Shown piece after piece: positions 24,327-33,252 of a stretch of DNA of 64,000 bases. The translations under genes were made by a program, and so were the position numbers. The DNA comes from Pseudomonas taiwanensis. GTDB taxonomy: Bacteria > Pseudomonadota > Gammaproteobacteria > Pseudomonadales > Pseudomonadaceae. The notes below the pieces were generated by a model, which searched no databases, was not told where the DNA came from, and saw only the letters and a list, made by a program, of their open reading frames with translations. Numbering within the stretch: the stretch's first letter is position 1; each line of letters opens with the position of its first letter. The stretch lies in assembly GCF_013393345.1 (NCBI RefSeq), contig NZ_QJRF01000071.1:31263-95262 (forward strand), given 5' to 3'.

Positions 24327-25643
24327 GTGAAACACGCCCAGCCCACAGTGCCATCCGTCCGTCCCTCGGCATGCCCGGGGTTGCTGCGCATCGTCCAGGC
24401 GAAGGACGGCGGCATCTGCCGGATCAAACTGCCCTGCGGCCGACTGAGTGCGGGTCAGGCCCGCGCCGTCGCCACGGCCGCCAGCCAGCATGCCGGCGGT
24501 GTGATCGAAGCCACCAATCGCGCCAACCTGCAGATTCGCGGTGTGAAGGCCGGCGCCGAACAGGCGCTGATCGACGCCTTGCTGGCCGCTCGCCTGGGTG
24601 CCAGTTCCGCAGGCGCTGACGATGTGCGCAACCTGATGGTCAGCCCGCTCGCCGGGCTCGACCCGTCTGCTCTTGTGGATATCTCACCCCTGGCCGATCA
24701 GATTCTCGCGCTGCTGCAGGACAAGTCGCACTTCCACGCCCTGTCGCCGAAGTTCGCCCTGCTGCTGGATGGCGGCGAGTCGATGGCGATGCTGGAACAT
24801 CCCCACGATCTCTGGCTCTCGGCGATGGGTTCCGGCGAGCACGCGCCATTCGCCTTCGGCCTGGGGGGCTGTCCGCCGCAATCCAAGGATGACGTCGCGG
24901 CCCTGGCCGCCGTGCCGCGCGAACAGGTCCCGGCGTTGGTCGAAGCCGTACTGGACCTGTTCCTCGAACTGGCCACGCCCGAGCAGACGCGCATGCGCCA
25001 CCTGCTCGCCGTGTACCCGGAAGGCGACCTGCTGCTGCGCCTGCAACAGCGGCTGGACGTGCCCCTGCTGCCCGCGGGCGACTGGCACCGCTTCGCCCCG
25101 CAGCCCTTCGCTCATCTCGGCATTCGCGAGGGGCGCCACGTGGGTGGCGCACCCGTCCTCGGCCGACTGGATGCCGCGCAACTCGAGGCGCTGGCCGATC
25201 TCGCCGACCGCCTGGGCGACAGCAGCCTGCGCCTGACGCCTTGGCAATCGGTGCTGCTGCCCAATGTCCGCGATCCTGAAGCGGCGCTGCGCGCGATGCG
25301 GGACCTCGGCCTCGCCACCGATGCACGCGCCCCCCTGGCGCGGCTGGTTGCCTGTACCGGGTCGGCCGGCTGTGCCAAGGGCCTCGCGGATACCAAGTCC
25401 GATGCACTGGCCCTGGCGCCCCTGCTGCCGGCTGATGCGGTGGTGCATCTCAGCGGCTGCCCGCGCTCCTGCGCCTCGGCTCACGTCGCGCCCTTCACAC
25501 TGCTGGCTGCCGCGCCCGGCCGCTACGACCTCTACCAGCGCGGCGGTGCCGGCTTCGGCCGTTTGCTGTCGCGTGACATCAGCATCCAAGAGGCCGGCGA
25601 ATGCCTGGCTGCCTCTCCTGACACCTGGAGTTCCACCTCATGA
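24327..25643 (+). CDS. cobG: Precorrin-3B synthase CobG
   Basis: An oxygen-using monooxygenase of the aerobic pathway, built on the sulfite/nitrite reductase fold. The 438-residue protein has duplicated halves and the siroheme/4Fe-4S motif CTGSAGC ... CPRSC near residues 345-388. It starts with GTG at 24327, since the nearby ATG at 24315 opens only a three-codon ORF (MVT stop). Stop and cobH ATG overlap (ATGA). The presence of CobG marks the oxygen-dependent route of ring contraction. Confidence 0.92.
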   Translation: MKHAQPTVPSVRPSACPGLLRIVQAKDGGICRIKLPCGRLSAGQARAVATAASQHAGGVIEATNRANLQIRGVKAGAEQALIDALLAARLGASSAGADDVRNLMVSPLAGLDPSALVDISPLADQILALLQDKSHFHALSPKFALLLDGGESMAMLEHPHDLWLSAMGSGEHAPFAFGLGGCPPQSKDDVAALAAVPREQVPALVEAVLDLFLELATPEQTRMRHLLAVYPEGDLLLRLQQRLDVPLLPAGDWHRFAPQPFAHLGIREGRHVGGAPVLGRLDAAQLEALADLADRLGDSSLRLTPWQSVLLPNVRDPEAALRAMRDLGLATDARAPLARLVACTGSAGCAKGLADTKSDALALAPLLPADAVVHLSGCPRSCASAHVAPFTLLAAAPGRYDLYQRGGAGFGRLLSRDISIQEAGECLAASPDTWSSTS

Positions 25644-26266
25644 TCGAGTACATCCGCGATGGTCAGGAGATCTATCGCAACTCCTTTTCCACCATCCGCG
25701 CCGAGGCCAATCTCGCGGGCATTCCCGCCGACCTGGAGAAGCTCGCGGTGCGCGTGATTCACGCCTGCGGCATGGTCGACGTGGTGGAAGACCTGCGCTT
25801 CTCCCCCGGCGCCGGAGCGGCCGGCCGCGCCGCCATCGCAGCCGGTGCACCAATTCTCTGCGATGCCCGCATGGTGGCCGAGGGCATCACCCGCACCCGC
25901 CTGCCGGCCGACAACCAGGTCATCTGCACCCTCAATGATCCCGGCGTACCGGAGCTCGCCCGCGAGCTGGGCAACACCCGCTCTGCGGTGGCGCTGGAGC
26001 ACTGGCGCGAGCATCTGGAAGGCAGCGTCGTGGTGATCGGCAACGCCCCCACCGCGTTGTTCTACCTGTTGGAAATGCTCGATGCCGGCGCGCCGAAACC
26101 GGCGCTGATTCTCGGTTTCCCGGTGGGCTTCGTCGGTGCGGCGGAATCCAAGGACATGCTCGCCGCCGACAGTCGCGGCGTGCCCTATGTGATCGTGCGT
26201 GGCCGTCGCGGCGGTAGCGCCATGGCCGCCGCGGCGGTCAATGCACTGGCCACGGAGGTGGAGTGA
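25640..26266 (+). CDS. cobH: Precorrin-8X methylmutase CobH
   Basis: Moves the C11 methyl to C12, giving hydrogenobyrinate. The 208-residue protein contains the catalytic-His region [22 protein letters not shown] near residue 36 and [20 protein letters not shown] overlaps the cobG stop; the gene ends in TGATG shared with cobI. Normal length. Confidence 0.95.
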   Translation: MIEYIRDGQEIYRNSFSTIRAEANLAGIPADLEKLAVRVIHACGMVDVVEDLRFSPGAGAAGRAAIAAGAPILCDARMVAEGITRTRLPADNQVICTLNDPGVPELARELGNTRSAVALEHWREHLEGSVVVIGNAPTALFYLLEMLDAGAPKPALILGFPVGFVGAAESKDMLAADSRGVPYVIVRGRRGGSAMAAAAVNALATEVE

Positions 26267-27012
26267 TGACCGGTAAAGGACGACTGATCGGCCTCGGCGT
26301 GGGCCCCGGTGATCCGGAACTGATCACCCTCAAGGCGCTGCGCCTGCTGCAATCGGCGCCCGTGGTGGGCTACTTCGTGGCCAAGGCGAAGGCCAATCAG
26401 GGCCAGGGCGGCAATGCCTTCGGCATCATCGAGCAGCACCTCACCGACACCCAGCAGCGCATGCCGCTGGTGTACCCGGTGACCACCGAGAAACTGGAGC
26501 CGCCGCTCTCCTACGAAACCGTCATCAGCGACTTCTACGACACCGCCGCCGAACAGGTCGCCCAGCATTTGGAAGCCGGTCGTGATGTCGCGGTGATCTG
26601 CGAAGGCGATCCCTTCTTCTACGGTTCCTACATGTACCTGCACGACCGCCTGGCCGAGCGCTACGAGGTCGAAGTGGTGCCGGGCGTCTGCTCCATGCTG
26701 GGCAGCGCGGCGGTGCTCGGCGTGCCGCTGGTGTACCGCAACCAGAGCTTGTCGGTGCTTTCCGGCGTGCTACCGGAAGACGAACTCAAGGCTCGCCTCG
26801 CGGACGCCGAAGCGGCCGTGGTGATGAAGCTCGGGCGCAACTTCGATAAGGTGCGCCGCGTCCTCCAGGACCTCGGCATCGCCAGTCGCGCCCATTACGT
26901 GGAGCGCGCGACCATGGCCAACCAGCGCATCGTGCCGCTGGATGAAGTCGACCCCATGGCCTCGCCCTACTTCTCGATGGTCGTCATCCCCGGCCAGAAG
27001 TGGAGAGGCTGA
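26266..27012 (+). CDS. cobI: Precorrin-2 C20-methyltransferase CobI
   Basis: A 248-residue tetrapyrrole methylase: [24 protein letters not shown] at the N-terminus, [19 protein letters not shown] and [15 protein letters not shown] are the class motifs. The ATG at 26266 (one base overlap with the cobH stop, GGAGG upstream) is favoured over GTG at 26263. Substrate order follows from its CobI-specific YFVAKAK region. Confidence 0.94.
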   Translation: MTGKGRLIGLGVGPGDPELITLKALRLLQSAPVVGYFVAKAKANQGQGGNAFGIIEQHLTDTQQRMPLVYPVTTEKLEPPLSYETVISDFYDTAAEQVAQHLEAGRDVAVICEGDPFFYGSYMYLHDRLAERYEVEVVPGVCSMLGSAAVLGVPLVYRNQSLSVLSGVLPEDELKARLADAEAAVVMKLGRNFDKVRRVLQDLGIASRAHYVERATMANQRIVPLDEVDPMASPYFSMVVIPGQKWRG

Positions 27013-28667
27013 TGGACCAGCACAACGCTCCGGCCATTGTCCTGCTCGGTAACGGCGGACTAGCGGTCGCCAAGCGCATCCAGGCGCTTTATCCACAGGC
27101 GCGCATCTTCGGTCTGAATGGTCGTGTCGAAGGCGCCGACGACAGCTACGCCGAATTCGGCGAAACCCTGCGTGACCTCTACCGGGCCGACTCGCCGATC
27201 ATTTCCCTGTGCGCCGCCGGTATCGTCATTCGCACCCTGGCACCGCTACTGGCGAGCAAGGGCGCGGAGCCTCCGGTACTGGTGGTGGCTGAGGATGGCA
27301 GCGCCGTGGTTCCGCTGCTTGGCGGCCTCGGCGGCGTGAATCGCATGGCGCGGGAAATCGCCGCAGCCCTGGACGTGGCGCCGGCCATCACCACCAGCGG
27401 CGAGCTGCGCTTCGGTACCTGCCTGCTGGACCCGCCAGCGGGATACGCACTGGCCGATATCGAGCAGGGCAAGCGCTTCGTTTCCGATCTGCTGGGCGGC
27501 GAAGCCGTGCGCGTACAGGGCGACGCGCCATGGCTGAACGAGGTTCGCCTGCCCCTGGCGGATGAGGCACAGCGCGTTATCCACATCACCGCTGAAGCCC
27601 GCGCCGCCGAGCGAAATGAGCTGCTGATCCATCCGCGCGTGGCCATCGCGCGCATCGATGGCAAGAGCAATGCCGACGCCATACGTCAGGCCCTGACCGA
27701 AGCTGGACTGGCGCCGCTGTCCCTGGCCTGCCTGCTGGCAGACCGTGATCGAATGGTCGACGCCGGCTTGGCCGCAGCTGCCGCCGAACTCGGCGTGCCG
27801 CTGCGCTTCATCACCGATGAGAGCGCCCTGCCGCCCCTGCACCAGCAGGCGCATGGCGTTCGTCTCCACCTTGCGACCGAACTGGTGGACCCGGCCCTGA
27901 TCGGTCAACCCCGTGGCCGCCTCACCGTGGTCGGGCTTGGCCCCGGTGCCGCCGAGTTCATGGTGCCGGCCGCACGCCAGGCACTGGATGAGGCAGAAGA
28001 CCTGCTCGGCTACGAAACCTACATCCGCATGGCCGGTCCACTGCGCCCTGATCAAGTGGCGCACTGCACTGACAATCGCGAGGAACTTCAGCGCGCTCGT
28101 CATGCCTTCGAGCTGGCCGCCAGCGGTCGCCGCGTGGTGGTGGTGTCGTCCGGTGATCCCGGCGTGTTCGCCATGGCCGCGGCCGTGCTGGAGGCGCTGG
28201 ATGAATCCCGCGATCCCGAGTGGCTGCACGTCGAGTTGCAGGTGTTTCCGGGCGTTTCTGCCGCACTGGCCACCGCCGCCAAGGCTGGTGCGCCGCTAGG
28301 CCATGACTTCTGCCTGATCTCCCTGTCGGACAACCTCAAGCCCTGGGAGGTGATCGAGGACCGCCTCGACCACGCCGCCGCTGCCGACTTGGCCATGGCC
28401 TTCTACAACCCCATTTCCCGCGCCCGTCCCTGGCAGCTCGGCCGCGCCCTGGAAATCGTCGCTCGCCATCGCCGCCCGGAAACGGTGGTAGTGCTCGGCC
28501 GCGATGTCGGCCGCCCGGCGGAGAAGCTCACCCTCACCAGCCTCGGCGAGCTGACGCCGGAGCAGGTGGACATGCGCACCCTGGTGATCATCGGCTCGTC
28601 GCTGACCCGCCGCGTGCCGAAGGGCAATGGCGAGGATTGGGTGTACACACCGCGCTGGTATCGCTAG
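27012..28667 (+). CDS. cobJ: CbiG-CobJ fusion: precorrin-3B C17-methyltransferase with CbiG domain
   Basis: A 551-residue fusion. Residues 1-210 are CbiG-like (LCAAGIVIRTLAPLLASKG and VVPLLGGLGGVNRMAREIA) and about 210-295 resemble the CbiG C-terminal/CobE domain. Residues 300-551 are CobJ (RLTVVGLGPGAAEFMVPAAR, VVVSSGDPGVFAMAAAVLE). CbiG opens the ring lactone in the anaerobic route; its presence beside CobG is a mixed-pathway trait. The ATG at 27012, with GGAGAGG upstream, overlaps the cobI stop by one base. Confidence 0.94.
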   Translation: MDQHNAPAIVLLGNGGLAVAKRIQALYPQARIFGLNGRVEGADDSYAEFGETLRDLYRADSPIISLCAAGIVIRTLAPLLASKGAEPPVLVVAEDGSAVVPLLGGLGGVNRMAREIAAALDVAPAITTSGELRFGTCLLDPPAGYALADIEQGKRFVSDLLGGEAVRVQGDAPWLNEVRLPLADEAQRVIHITAEARAAERNELLIHPRVAIARIDGKSNADAIRQALTEAGLAPLSLACLLADRDRMVDAGLAAAAAELGVPLRFITDESALPPLHQQAHGVRLHLATELVDPALIGQPRGRLTVVGLGPGAAEFMVPAARQALDEAEDLLGYETYIRMAGPLRPDQVAHCTDNREELQRARHAFELAASGRRVVVVSSGDPGVFAMAAAVLEALDESRDPEWLHVELQVFPGVSAALATAAKAGAPLGHDFCLISLSDNLKPWEVIEDRLDHAAAADLAMAFYNPISRARPWQLGRALEIVARHRRPETVVVLGRDVGRPAEKLTLTSLGELTPEQVDMRTLVIIGSSLTRRVPKGNGEDWVYTPRWYR

Positions 28668-28669
28668 AG

Positions 28670-28735
28670 GTAGGAGCGAGCTCTGCTCGCGAACAAAGGC
28701 TTCGCTCGATGCTTCGCGAGCAAGCTCGCTCCTAC
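28670..28735. repeat. REP pair (GTAGGAGCGAGCT family)
   Basis: The 13-bp perfect arms GTAGGAGCGAGCT and AGCTCGCTCCTAC are 40 bp apart, with inner repeats GCTCGCGAA and TTCGCGAGC. It begins 2 bp after the cobJ stop and is probably an mRNA-stabilising 3' structure. Confidence 0.9.
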
Positions 28736-28807
28736 AAACGTGCCGTATTCCGACGACCGCATCAGGCAAGACCTACGGCCGCTGTTGCAAAAGCCGAGGC
28801 GCATCAT

Positions 28808-28826
28808 GAAAATGCGATTAATTTTC
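28808..28826. promoter_or_regulatory. Candidate Fur box of the ECF sigma gene
   Basis: A 19-bp palindrome GAAAAT-N7-ATTTTC in an A/T-rich patch, 26 bp before the sigma-factor start. It has the length and half-site layout of Fur boxes (GATAAT-type), and the next genes are an iron-signalling trio. Confidence 0.7.
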
Positions 28827-28852
28827 ATTTATCGCATATCGCGGTGCCCTTC

Positions 28853-29353
28853 ATGTCGTCTCCCCATGTCACCCTCCAGGTGCTGTACAGCGAGCATCAC
28901 GGCTGGTTGAAGAACTGGCTGCGCAGCAAGCTGGGCAATGCCGCCGATGCCGCGGACCTGGCCCAGGACACCTTCCTGCGCCTGCTGGGCAAGGGCGAGA
29001 GCTTCGAATTGCGTACCCCGCGCGCCTTTCTGCGTACCGTGGCGCGAGGGCTGGTGATCGACCACTGGCGCCGTGAGGAACTGGAACGCGCCTACCTGGA
29101 AGCACTCGCGCAGCTACCCGAAGCCGAAGCACCCTCCCCCGAGGAGCGTGAGCTGATCCTCGAACTGCTGGAGCGCATCGCGCTGATGCTTGATCGCCTC
29201 AAGCCCAAGGCGCGCACGGCGTTCCTGCTGGCGCAATGCGAAGGACTGACCCACAAGGAAGTCGCCGCGCAAATGGGCATTTCCCTGCGCTCGGTGGAGC
29301 GCTACGTGGCCGATGCCCTGTACCACTGCTACCTGCTGCGGTTCGAAGAATGA
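28853..29353 (+). CDS. FecI-type ECF sigma factor
   Basis: A 166-residue ECF sigma. Region 2 includes AADLAQDTFLRLLG and TPRAFLRTVARGLVIDHWRRE; region 4 has the helix-turn-helix LTHKEVAAQMGISLRSVERYVADAL near residue 135. This is the FecI/FpvI class that switches on siderophore receptors. The ATG at 28853 follows the Fur box; its stop overlaps the anti-sigma ATG (ATGA). Confidence 0.92.
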   Translation: MSSPHVTLQVLYSEHHGWLKNWLRSKLGNAADAADLAQDTFLRLLGKGESFELRTPRAFLRTVARGLVIDHWRREELERAYLEALAQLPEAEAPSPEERELILELLERIALMLDRLKPKARTAFLLAQCEGLTHKEVAAQMGISLRSVERYVADALYHCYLLRFEE

Positions 29354-30306
29354 GCGCCCAGAGCCGGGCCGCCGGCCCCAGCGAACAGGTGGTACGCCAA
29401 GCCATCCACTGGATGATGCGCCTGCATGGCAGTGGCGATGCTGAACTGCAGAAGGCCTGCGAGCACTGGCGCGGGCAGGACGCCGACCACGAATTGGCCT
29501 GGCAGCGGGTTCAGCAACTCGACCGCGAACTCGGCCTGGCCATGCCCGGAACCGGCCTGGTGCTGGACAACGCCCGCGCAGGACTGCGCCGGCGCCAGGC
29601 ACTCAAGCTGCTCTCCGGCGTTGCCGTCGGCGGCGCGGCCCTGTGGCTGACCCGCGACATCACCCCCTGGGAGCGCCTCACCGCCGACCTCGCCACCGCA
29701 ACCGGTGAACGACGCGGCCTGGCGCTCAACGATGGCAGCCAGCTGCAACTGAATACCGATTCGGCTGTGGATATCCGCTTCGATTCCCGGCTGCGGCTGA
29801 TCGAGCTGCGCCGGGGCGAGATCCTTCTCAGCAGCGCCATCCAGTCCACACCGATGCGCGTCCGCACCGCCCATGCCCAAGTGGAAGCCAACGCCGCGCG
29901 TTTCGTGCTGCATCAGGGCAAGACGGCTTCGCGACTCAGCGTGTTGCAGGGCAGCGTGGCACTGACCCCGTCGCGTGGGCTGTCGAAACACGTCATCGAA
30001 GCCGGTCAGAGCTTCGACGTCACCCACGAAATCGTTCGACCGGTCCAGCAATTGAACATGGAAGCCGGTGCGTGGGTGGACGGCCTGATCGTCACCCGCG
30101 ACATGCGTCTGGCCGACTTCCTCGCGGAAGTGGGTCGCTATCGCCATGGCCGCCTGGCCTGCGCCGAGGCAATCGCCGACCTGCGTCTGTCCGGCGTGTT
30201 CCGCCTGGAAGACACCGACAAGCTGCTGGCGCTGCTGCCGCGCACGCTGCCGGTGCAGTTGCACTACCGCACGCGGTGGTGGGTGATGGTGGAAGCGCGG
30301 GTTTGA
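29350..30306 (+). CDS. FecR-family anti-sigma factor
   Basis: A 318-residue inner-membrane regulator. An N-terminal cytosolic sigma-binding domain (HWMMRLHGSGDAELQKACEHW) precedes a twin-arginine-like stretch, RRRQALKLLSGVAVGGAALW, near residues 78-97, forming the membrane segment. A periplasmic FecR domain (LNDGSQLQLNTDSAVDIRFD) follows. It relays the receptor signal to the co-encoded sigma. RR ahead of the helix fits the Tat-dependence known for some FecR proteins. Confidence 0.91.
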   Translation: MSAQSRAAGPSEQVVRQAIHWMMRLHGSGDAELQKACEHWRGQDADHELAWQRVQQLDRELGLAMPGTGLVLDNARAGLRRRQALKLLSGVAVGGAALWLTRDITPWERLTADLATATGERRGLALNDGSQLQLNTDSAVDIRFDSRLRLIELRRGEILLSSAIQSTPMRVRTAHAQVEANAARFVLHQGKTASRLSVLQGSVALTPSRGLSKHVIEAGQSFDVTHEIVRPVQQLNMEAGAWVDGLIVTRDMRLADFLAEVGRYRHGRLACAEAIADLRLSGVFRLEDTDKLLALLPRTLPVQLHYRTRWWVMVEARV

Positions 30307-30317
30307 AGCGTGCTTCC

Positions 30318-30413
30318 TGTGGGGGCGAATTCATTCGCTGAGGGCAGCGCAGCTGCCCCTGTCAGATGGTCGGCGAACCTACAGTCCGCGTAGCGAATGA
30401 ATTCGCCCCCACA
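30318..30413. repeat. REP pair (GAATTC family) with 22-bp perfect arms
   Basis: The arms at 30318-30339 and 30392-30413 are exact inverted copies built on GGGGGCGAATTCATTCGCT, separated by 52 bp. They lie between the anti-sigma and receptor genes. A related half-element is at 1836-1873. Confidence 0.92.
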
Positions 30414-30516
30414 AGATCCTGCCCAGCATTTCTGAAATTTTTTGGCGGGTTTTTCCGCCTGCCCCGGCAAGGGGAATGAATCCCATTAACCTTTGCCGAT
30501 CCCCACGGATGTTTTC

Positions 30517-32931
30517 ATGACCGCACCTCGCGCTTCCCGCCTTGCCCTCGCCATTCGTGGCGCCCTGTTGTCTGCCGCGCTGGCCGCGCCGTTGCTGCCT
30601 GGCGCCGCAGTCGCTGACGAGGCCGTCGCCATCGCCAGCCGCAACTATGCCATTCCCGCCGGGGCCCTGGATGAGGCGCTGAACCGCTTCGCGCGCGAGG
30701 CGGGCATCAATCTCTCCGCCACGCCGGAACAGACCCGTGGCCTGAAGACCAGCGGCCTGGCAGGCACCTGGTCGGTGCAAGCCGGTCTGGCGCGCCTGCT
30801 CGAAGGCACCTCGCTACAGCCCGAAAACCTCGGCGGCGGCAGCTTCGTGCTGCGCGAGATCCCGGCCGGCAGTGCGCTGGAAGTGCCCAGCACCCAAGTG
30901 TTCGCCCTGGGCAACGCCCTGGGCAGCGAGGACGGCTACCTGGCCACCCACAGCCAGATCGCCACCAAGACCAGCAAATCGCTGATGGAAACCTCGCAGA
31001 GCGTGTCGGTGATCACCCGCGAGCAGATCGACGACCAGGGCTCCAAGACCGTCCAGCAATCCATGCGCTACACCCCCGGCATCTTCACCGGCCAGGTGGG
31101 CGCCTCGAACCGCTACGACTACATCGTCATGCGCGGCTTCGCCGACAACAGCGTCGACAACGTCTACCTCGACGGCCTGAAGACCATGGGCGACAGCGGC
31201 ACCTTCAGTTCGATGCAGGTGGACCCGTACTTCCTCGAACGCATCGATGTGCTCAAGGGCCCGTCCTCGGTGCTCTACGGTCGTAGCCTGCCGGGCGGCC
31301 TGGTGGCGCTGACCAGCAAGAAGCCGCTGTACGAGGATTACCACCAGGTGCAGGCCACCGTGGGCAACATGAACCAGAAAGGCGTGGGCTTCGACTTCAG
31401 CGGTCCGCTGGATGAAGAGAAACGCATCGCTTACCGCCTGGTAGGCCTGGGCAAGGGCGGCGATACCCAGTTCAATCACACCAAGGAGGAGCGCTACGCC
31501 ATCGCTCCGACGCTCGCCATCGATTTCAGCGAAGACACCACCCTGACCCTGCAGGGCTACCTGCAGCACGACCCGAATGGCGGCTACCACAGCGGCGTGC
31601 CGGCCGACGGCAGTGTGTTCCAGCACAACGGTCAGCGCATCAGCCGCGAGTTCTTCGACGGCGAGCCGGGCCTGGATGACTTCGACCGGATGCAACGCAT
31701 GTTCGGCTACCAGCTGGAGCACCGCTTCAACGATATCTGGACCGCGCGACAGAACTTCCGCTATCTCAGCTCGGACGTCGACCTGTCGCAGGTCTACGGC
31801 TATCAGTGGACCGCCCCCGACAGCAACGAACTGAACCGCTACTTCAGCGGCGCCAGCGAGGAGCTCGAGGCTTACATCATCGACAACATGATGCAGGCTG
31901 AATTCAACTGGGGCAGCGCCCGCCACACCCTGCTCACCGGCCTCGACTACCAGCGCCGCAAGACCCATGTGGACTGGACGTCCGGCGTCTCCACGCCGCT
32001 CAACGCCTTCGACCCGATCTATGGCGACGAGAGCCTGAGCTTCCTCTCCGAAGACAACCACACCCGCCGCCTGGAGCAGACCGGCCTGTACATGCAGGAC
32101 CTGATCGATGTGGACCAGTGGCGCTTCTCGCTCGGCATGCGCCAGGACTGGGTGGACGTCTCCGACGAAAACCGCACCACGCAAACCAAGAGCGATGAGC
32201 AATGGAGCAAGTTCACCGGCCGCGCCGGCGTGCTCTACCTCTTCGAGAACGGCATCGCGCCCTACATCAGCTACTCCGAGTCGTTCAACCCGAACGCCTA
32301 CTCCGACGCTTCCGGCAAGGCCCTGGAGCCTACCGAGGGCAAGCAGTGGGAAGCCGGCCTGAAGTTCCAGCCCGAAGGCAGCAACAGCATGTACACCGCC
32401 TCGGTGTTCCACATCACCCAGGAGAACGTCGCCTCCAAGCTGCCCCAGGACAACTTCTTCACGTCGGTTGGCAAGGTGCGCTCCAAGGGTATCGAGCTGG
32501 AAGCCCACACCCAGGTCAGCGAGAACTTCAAGGTCCTGGCCAGCTACACCTACACCGACATTACCTACGCCAAGGCACTGGACGGCAACCAGGGCAACAC
32601 CCCGAACCAGGCGCCCAAGCACATGGCTTCCATCTGGGGTGACTACAACTTCAATGCGGGCGCCCTGGACGGCCTGCGCACCGGGCTCGGCGTGCGCTAC
32701 GTCGGCAAGACCTGGGCGGACAAGGAGAACACCCTGCACGTGCCCTCCTACACCCTGGTCGATGCCCTCATCGGCTACGACCTCGGCAAGCTGGGCATGC
32801 AGGGCCTGGACCTCAGCCTGAACGCCAACAACCTGCTGGACGAGGATTACGTGGCGTCCTGCTACAGCCTCGACTTCTGCTACTTCGGCGAGAAGCGCAA
32901 TGTCACGGCGACGCTGAGTTATCAGTTCTGA
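30517..32931 (+). CDS. TonB-dependent siderophore receptor with STN signalling domain
   Basis: An 804-residue outer-membrane receptor. A signal peptide is followed by an STN domain (NYAIPAGALDEALNRFAREAGINL, residues about 43-115), the plug with MRGFADNSVDNVYLDGLKTMG, and a 22-strand barrel ending NVTATLSYQF. It resembles ferrichrome/ferrioxamine-type receptors (FiuA/FoxA); the exact ligand is not certain. The STN domain signals to the FecR/ECF pair just upstream. The ATG at 30517 starts the signal peptide. A weak ECF-like promoter (GAAAT at 30434) precedes it. Confidence 0.92.
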   Translation: MTAPRASRLALAIRGALLSAALAAPLLPGAAVADEAVAIASRNYAIPAGALDEALNRFAREAGINLSATPEQTRGLKTSGLAGTWSVQAGLARLLEGTSLQPENLGGGSFVLREIPAGSALEVPSTQVFALGNALGSEDGYLATHSQIATKTSKSLMETSQSVSVITREQIDDQGSKTVQQSMRYTPGIFTGQVGASNRYDYIVMRGFADNSVDNVYLDGLKTMGDSGTFSSMQVDPYFLERIDVLKGPSSVLYGRSLPGGLVALTSKKPLYEDYHQVQATVGNMNQKGVGFDFSGPLDEEKRIAYRLVGLGKGGDTQFNHTKEERYAIAPTLAIDFSEDTTLTLQGYLQHDPNGGYHSGVPADGSVFQHNGQRISREFFDGEPGLDDFDRMQRMFGYQLEHRFNDIWTARQNFRYLSSDVDLSQVYGYQWTAPDSNELNRYFSGASEELEAYIIDNMMQAEFNWGSARHTLLTGLDYQRRKTHVDWTSGVSTPLNAFDPIYGDESLSFLSEDNHTRRLEQTGLYMQDLIDVDQWRFSLGMRQDWVDVSDENRTTQTKSDEQWSKFTGRAGVLYLFENGIAPYISYSESFNPNAYSDASGKALEPTEGKQWEAGLKFQPEGSNSMYTASVFHITQENVASKLPQDNFFTSVGKVRSKGIELEAHTQVSENFKVLASYTYTDITYAKALDGNQGNTPNQAPKHMASIWGDYNFNAGALDGLRTGLGVRYVGKTWADKENTLHVPSYTLVDALIGYDLGKLGMQGLDLSLNANNLLDEDYVASCYSLDFCYFGEKRNVTATLSYQF

Positions 32932-32962
32932 GGACGCCCAATTTCCAGCGCTGGATCAGCAT

Positions 32963-33074
32963 CCCTCACCCCCGGCCCCTCTCCCGGAGGGAGAGGGGTG
33001 ACTCGCGCCTGGTACTCAGTAGCAGTTCTGCACGGAAAGCCCCCTCTCCCCCTGGGAGAGGGTTGGGGTGAGGG
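32963..33074. repeat. Intergenic inverted repeat (CCCTCACCCC.. / ..GGGGTGAGGG)
   Basis: The left arm CCCTCACCCCCGGCCCCTCT and the right arm AGAGGGTTGGGGTGAGGG face each other, each with an inner CTCTCCC..GGGAGAG hairpin. This is a widespread type of pseudomonad intergenic repeat. The 32932-33252 gap holds this, the terminator at 33112 and no convincing gene. Confidence 0.85.
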
Positions 33075-33111
33075 GAGTCGGCATTGCAGGGACTCCCCAG
33101 AAAATCCTCAA

Positions 33112-33141
33112 CAAAAAAATCGGCGCACTCGTGGTGCGCCG
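33112..33141 (-). terminator. Rho-independent terminator ending the hexarate cluster
   Basis: On the minus strand, CGGCGCAC-CACGA-GTGCGCCG is followed by ATTTTTTTG, 112 bp after the stop of the 2-hydroxyacid dehydrogenase gene. Confidence 0.85.
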
Positions 33142-33252
33142 TCACTGCGAATCTGCAGTTGAAATTCGTGGGGAGGAAACGAAGCACCGCTTGTGGCGAC
33201 GCCTCGCATAGTGGGGTCGGCCGACGCGACCACCGCTATTGGATCGGGCGTG

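Noticed and set aside
30814..32739. A 641-codon open frame antisense to the TonB receptor
   Set aside because: Composition (Val/Gly/Leu/Ala-rich, low complexity) is that of a shadow of the receptor gene; no start signal.
32963..33074. Possible CRISPR or phage attachment repeat
   Set aside because: Only two arms in inverted orientation, no spacers, no integrase gene; it is a known-looking intergenic repeat type.
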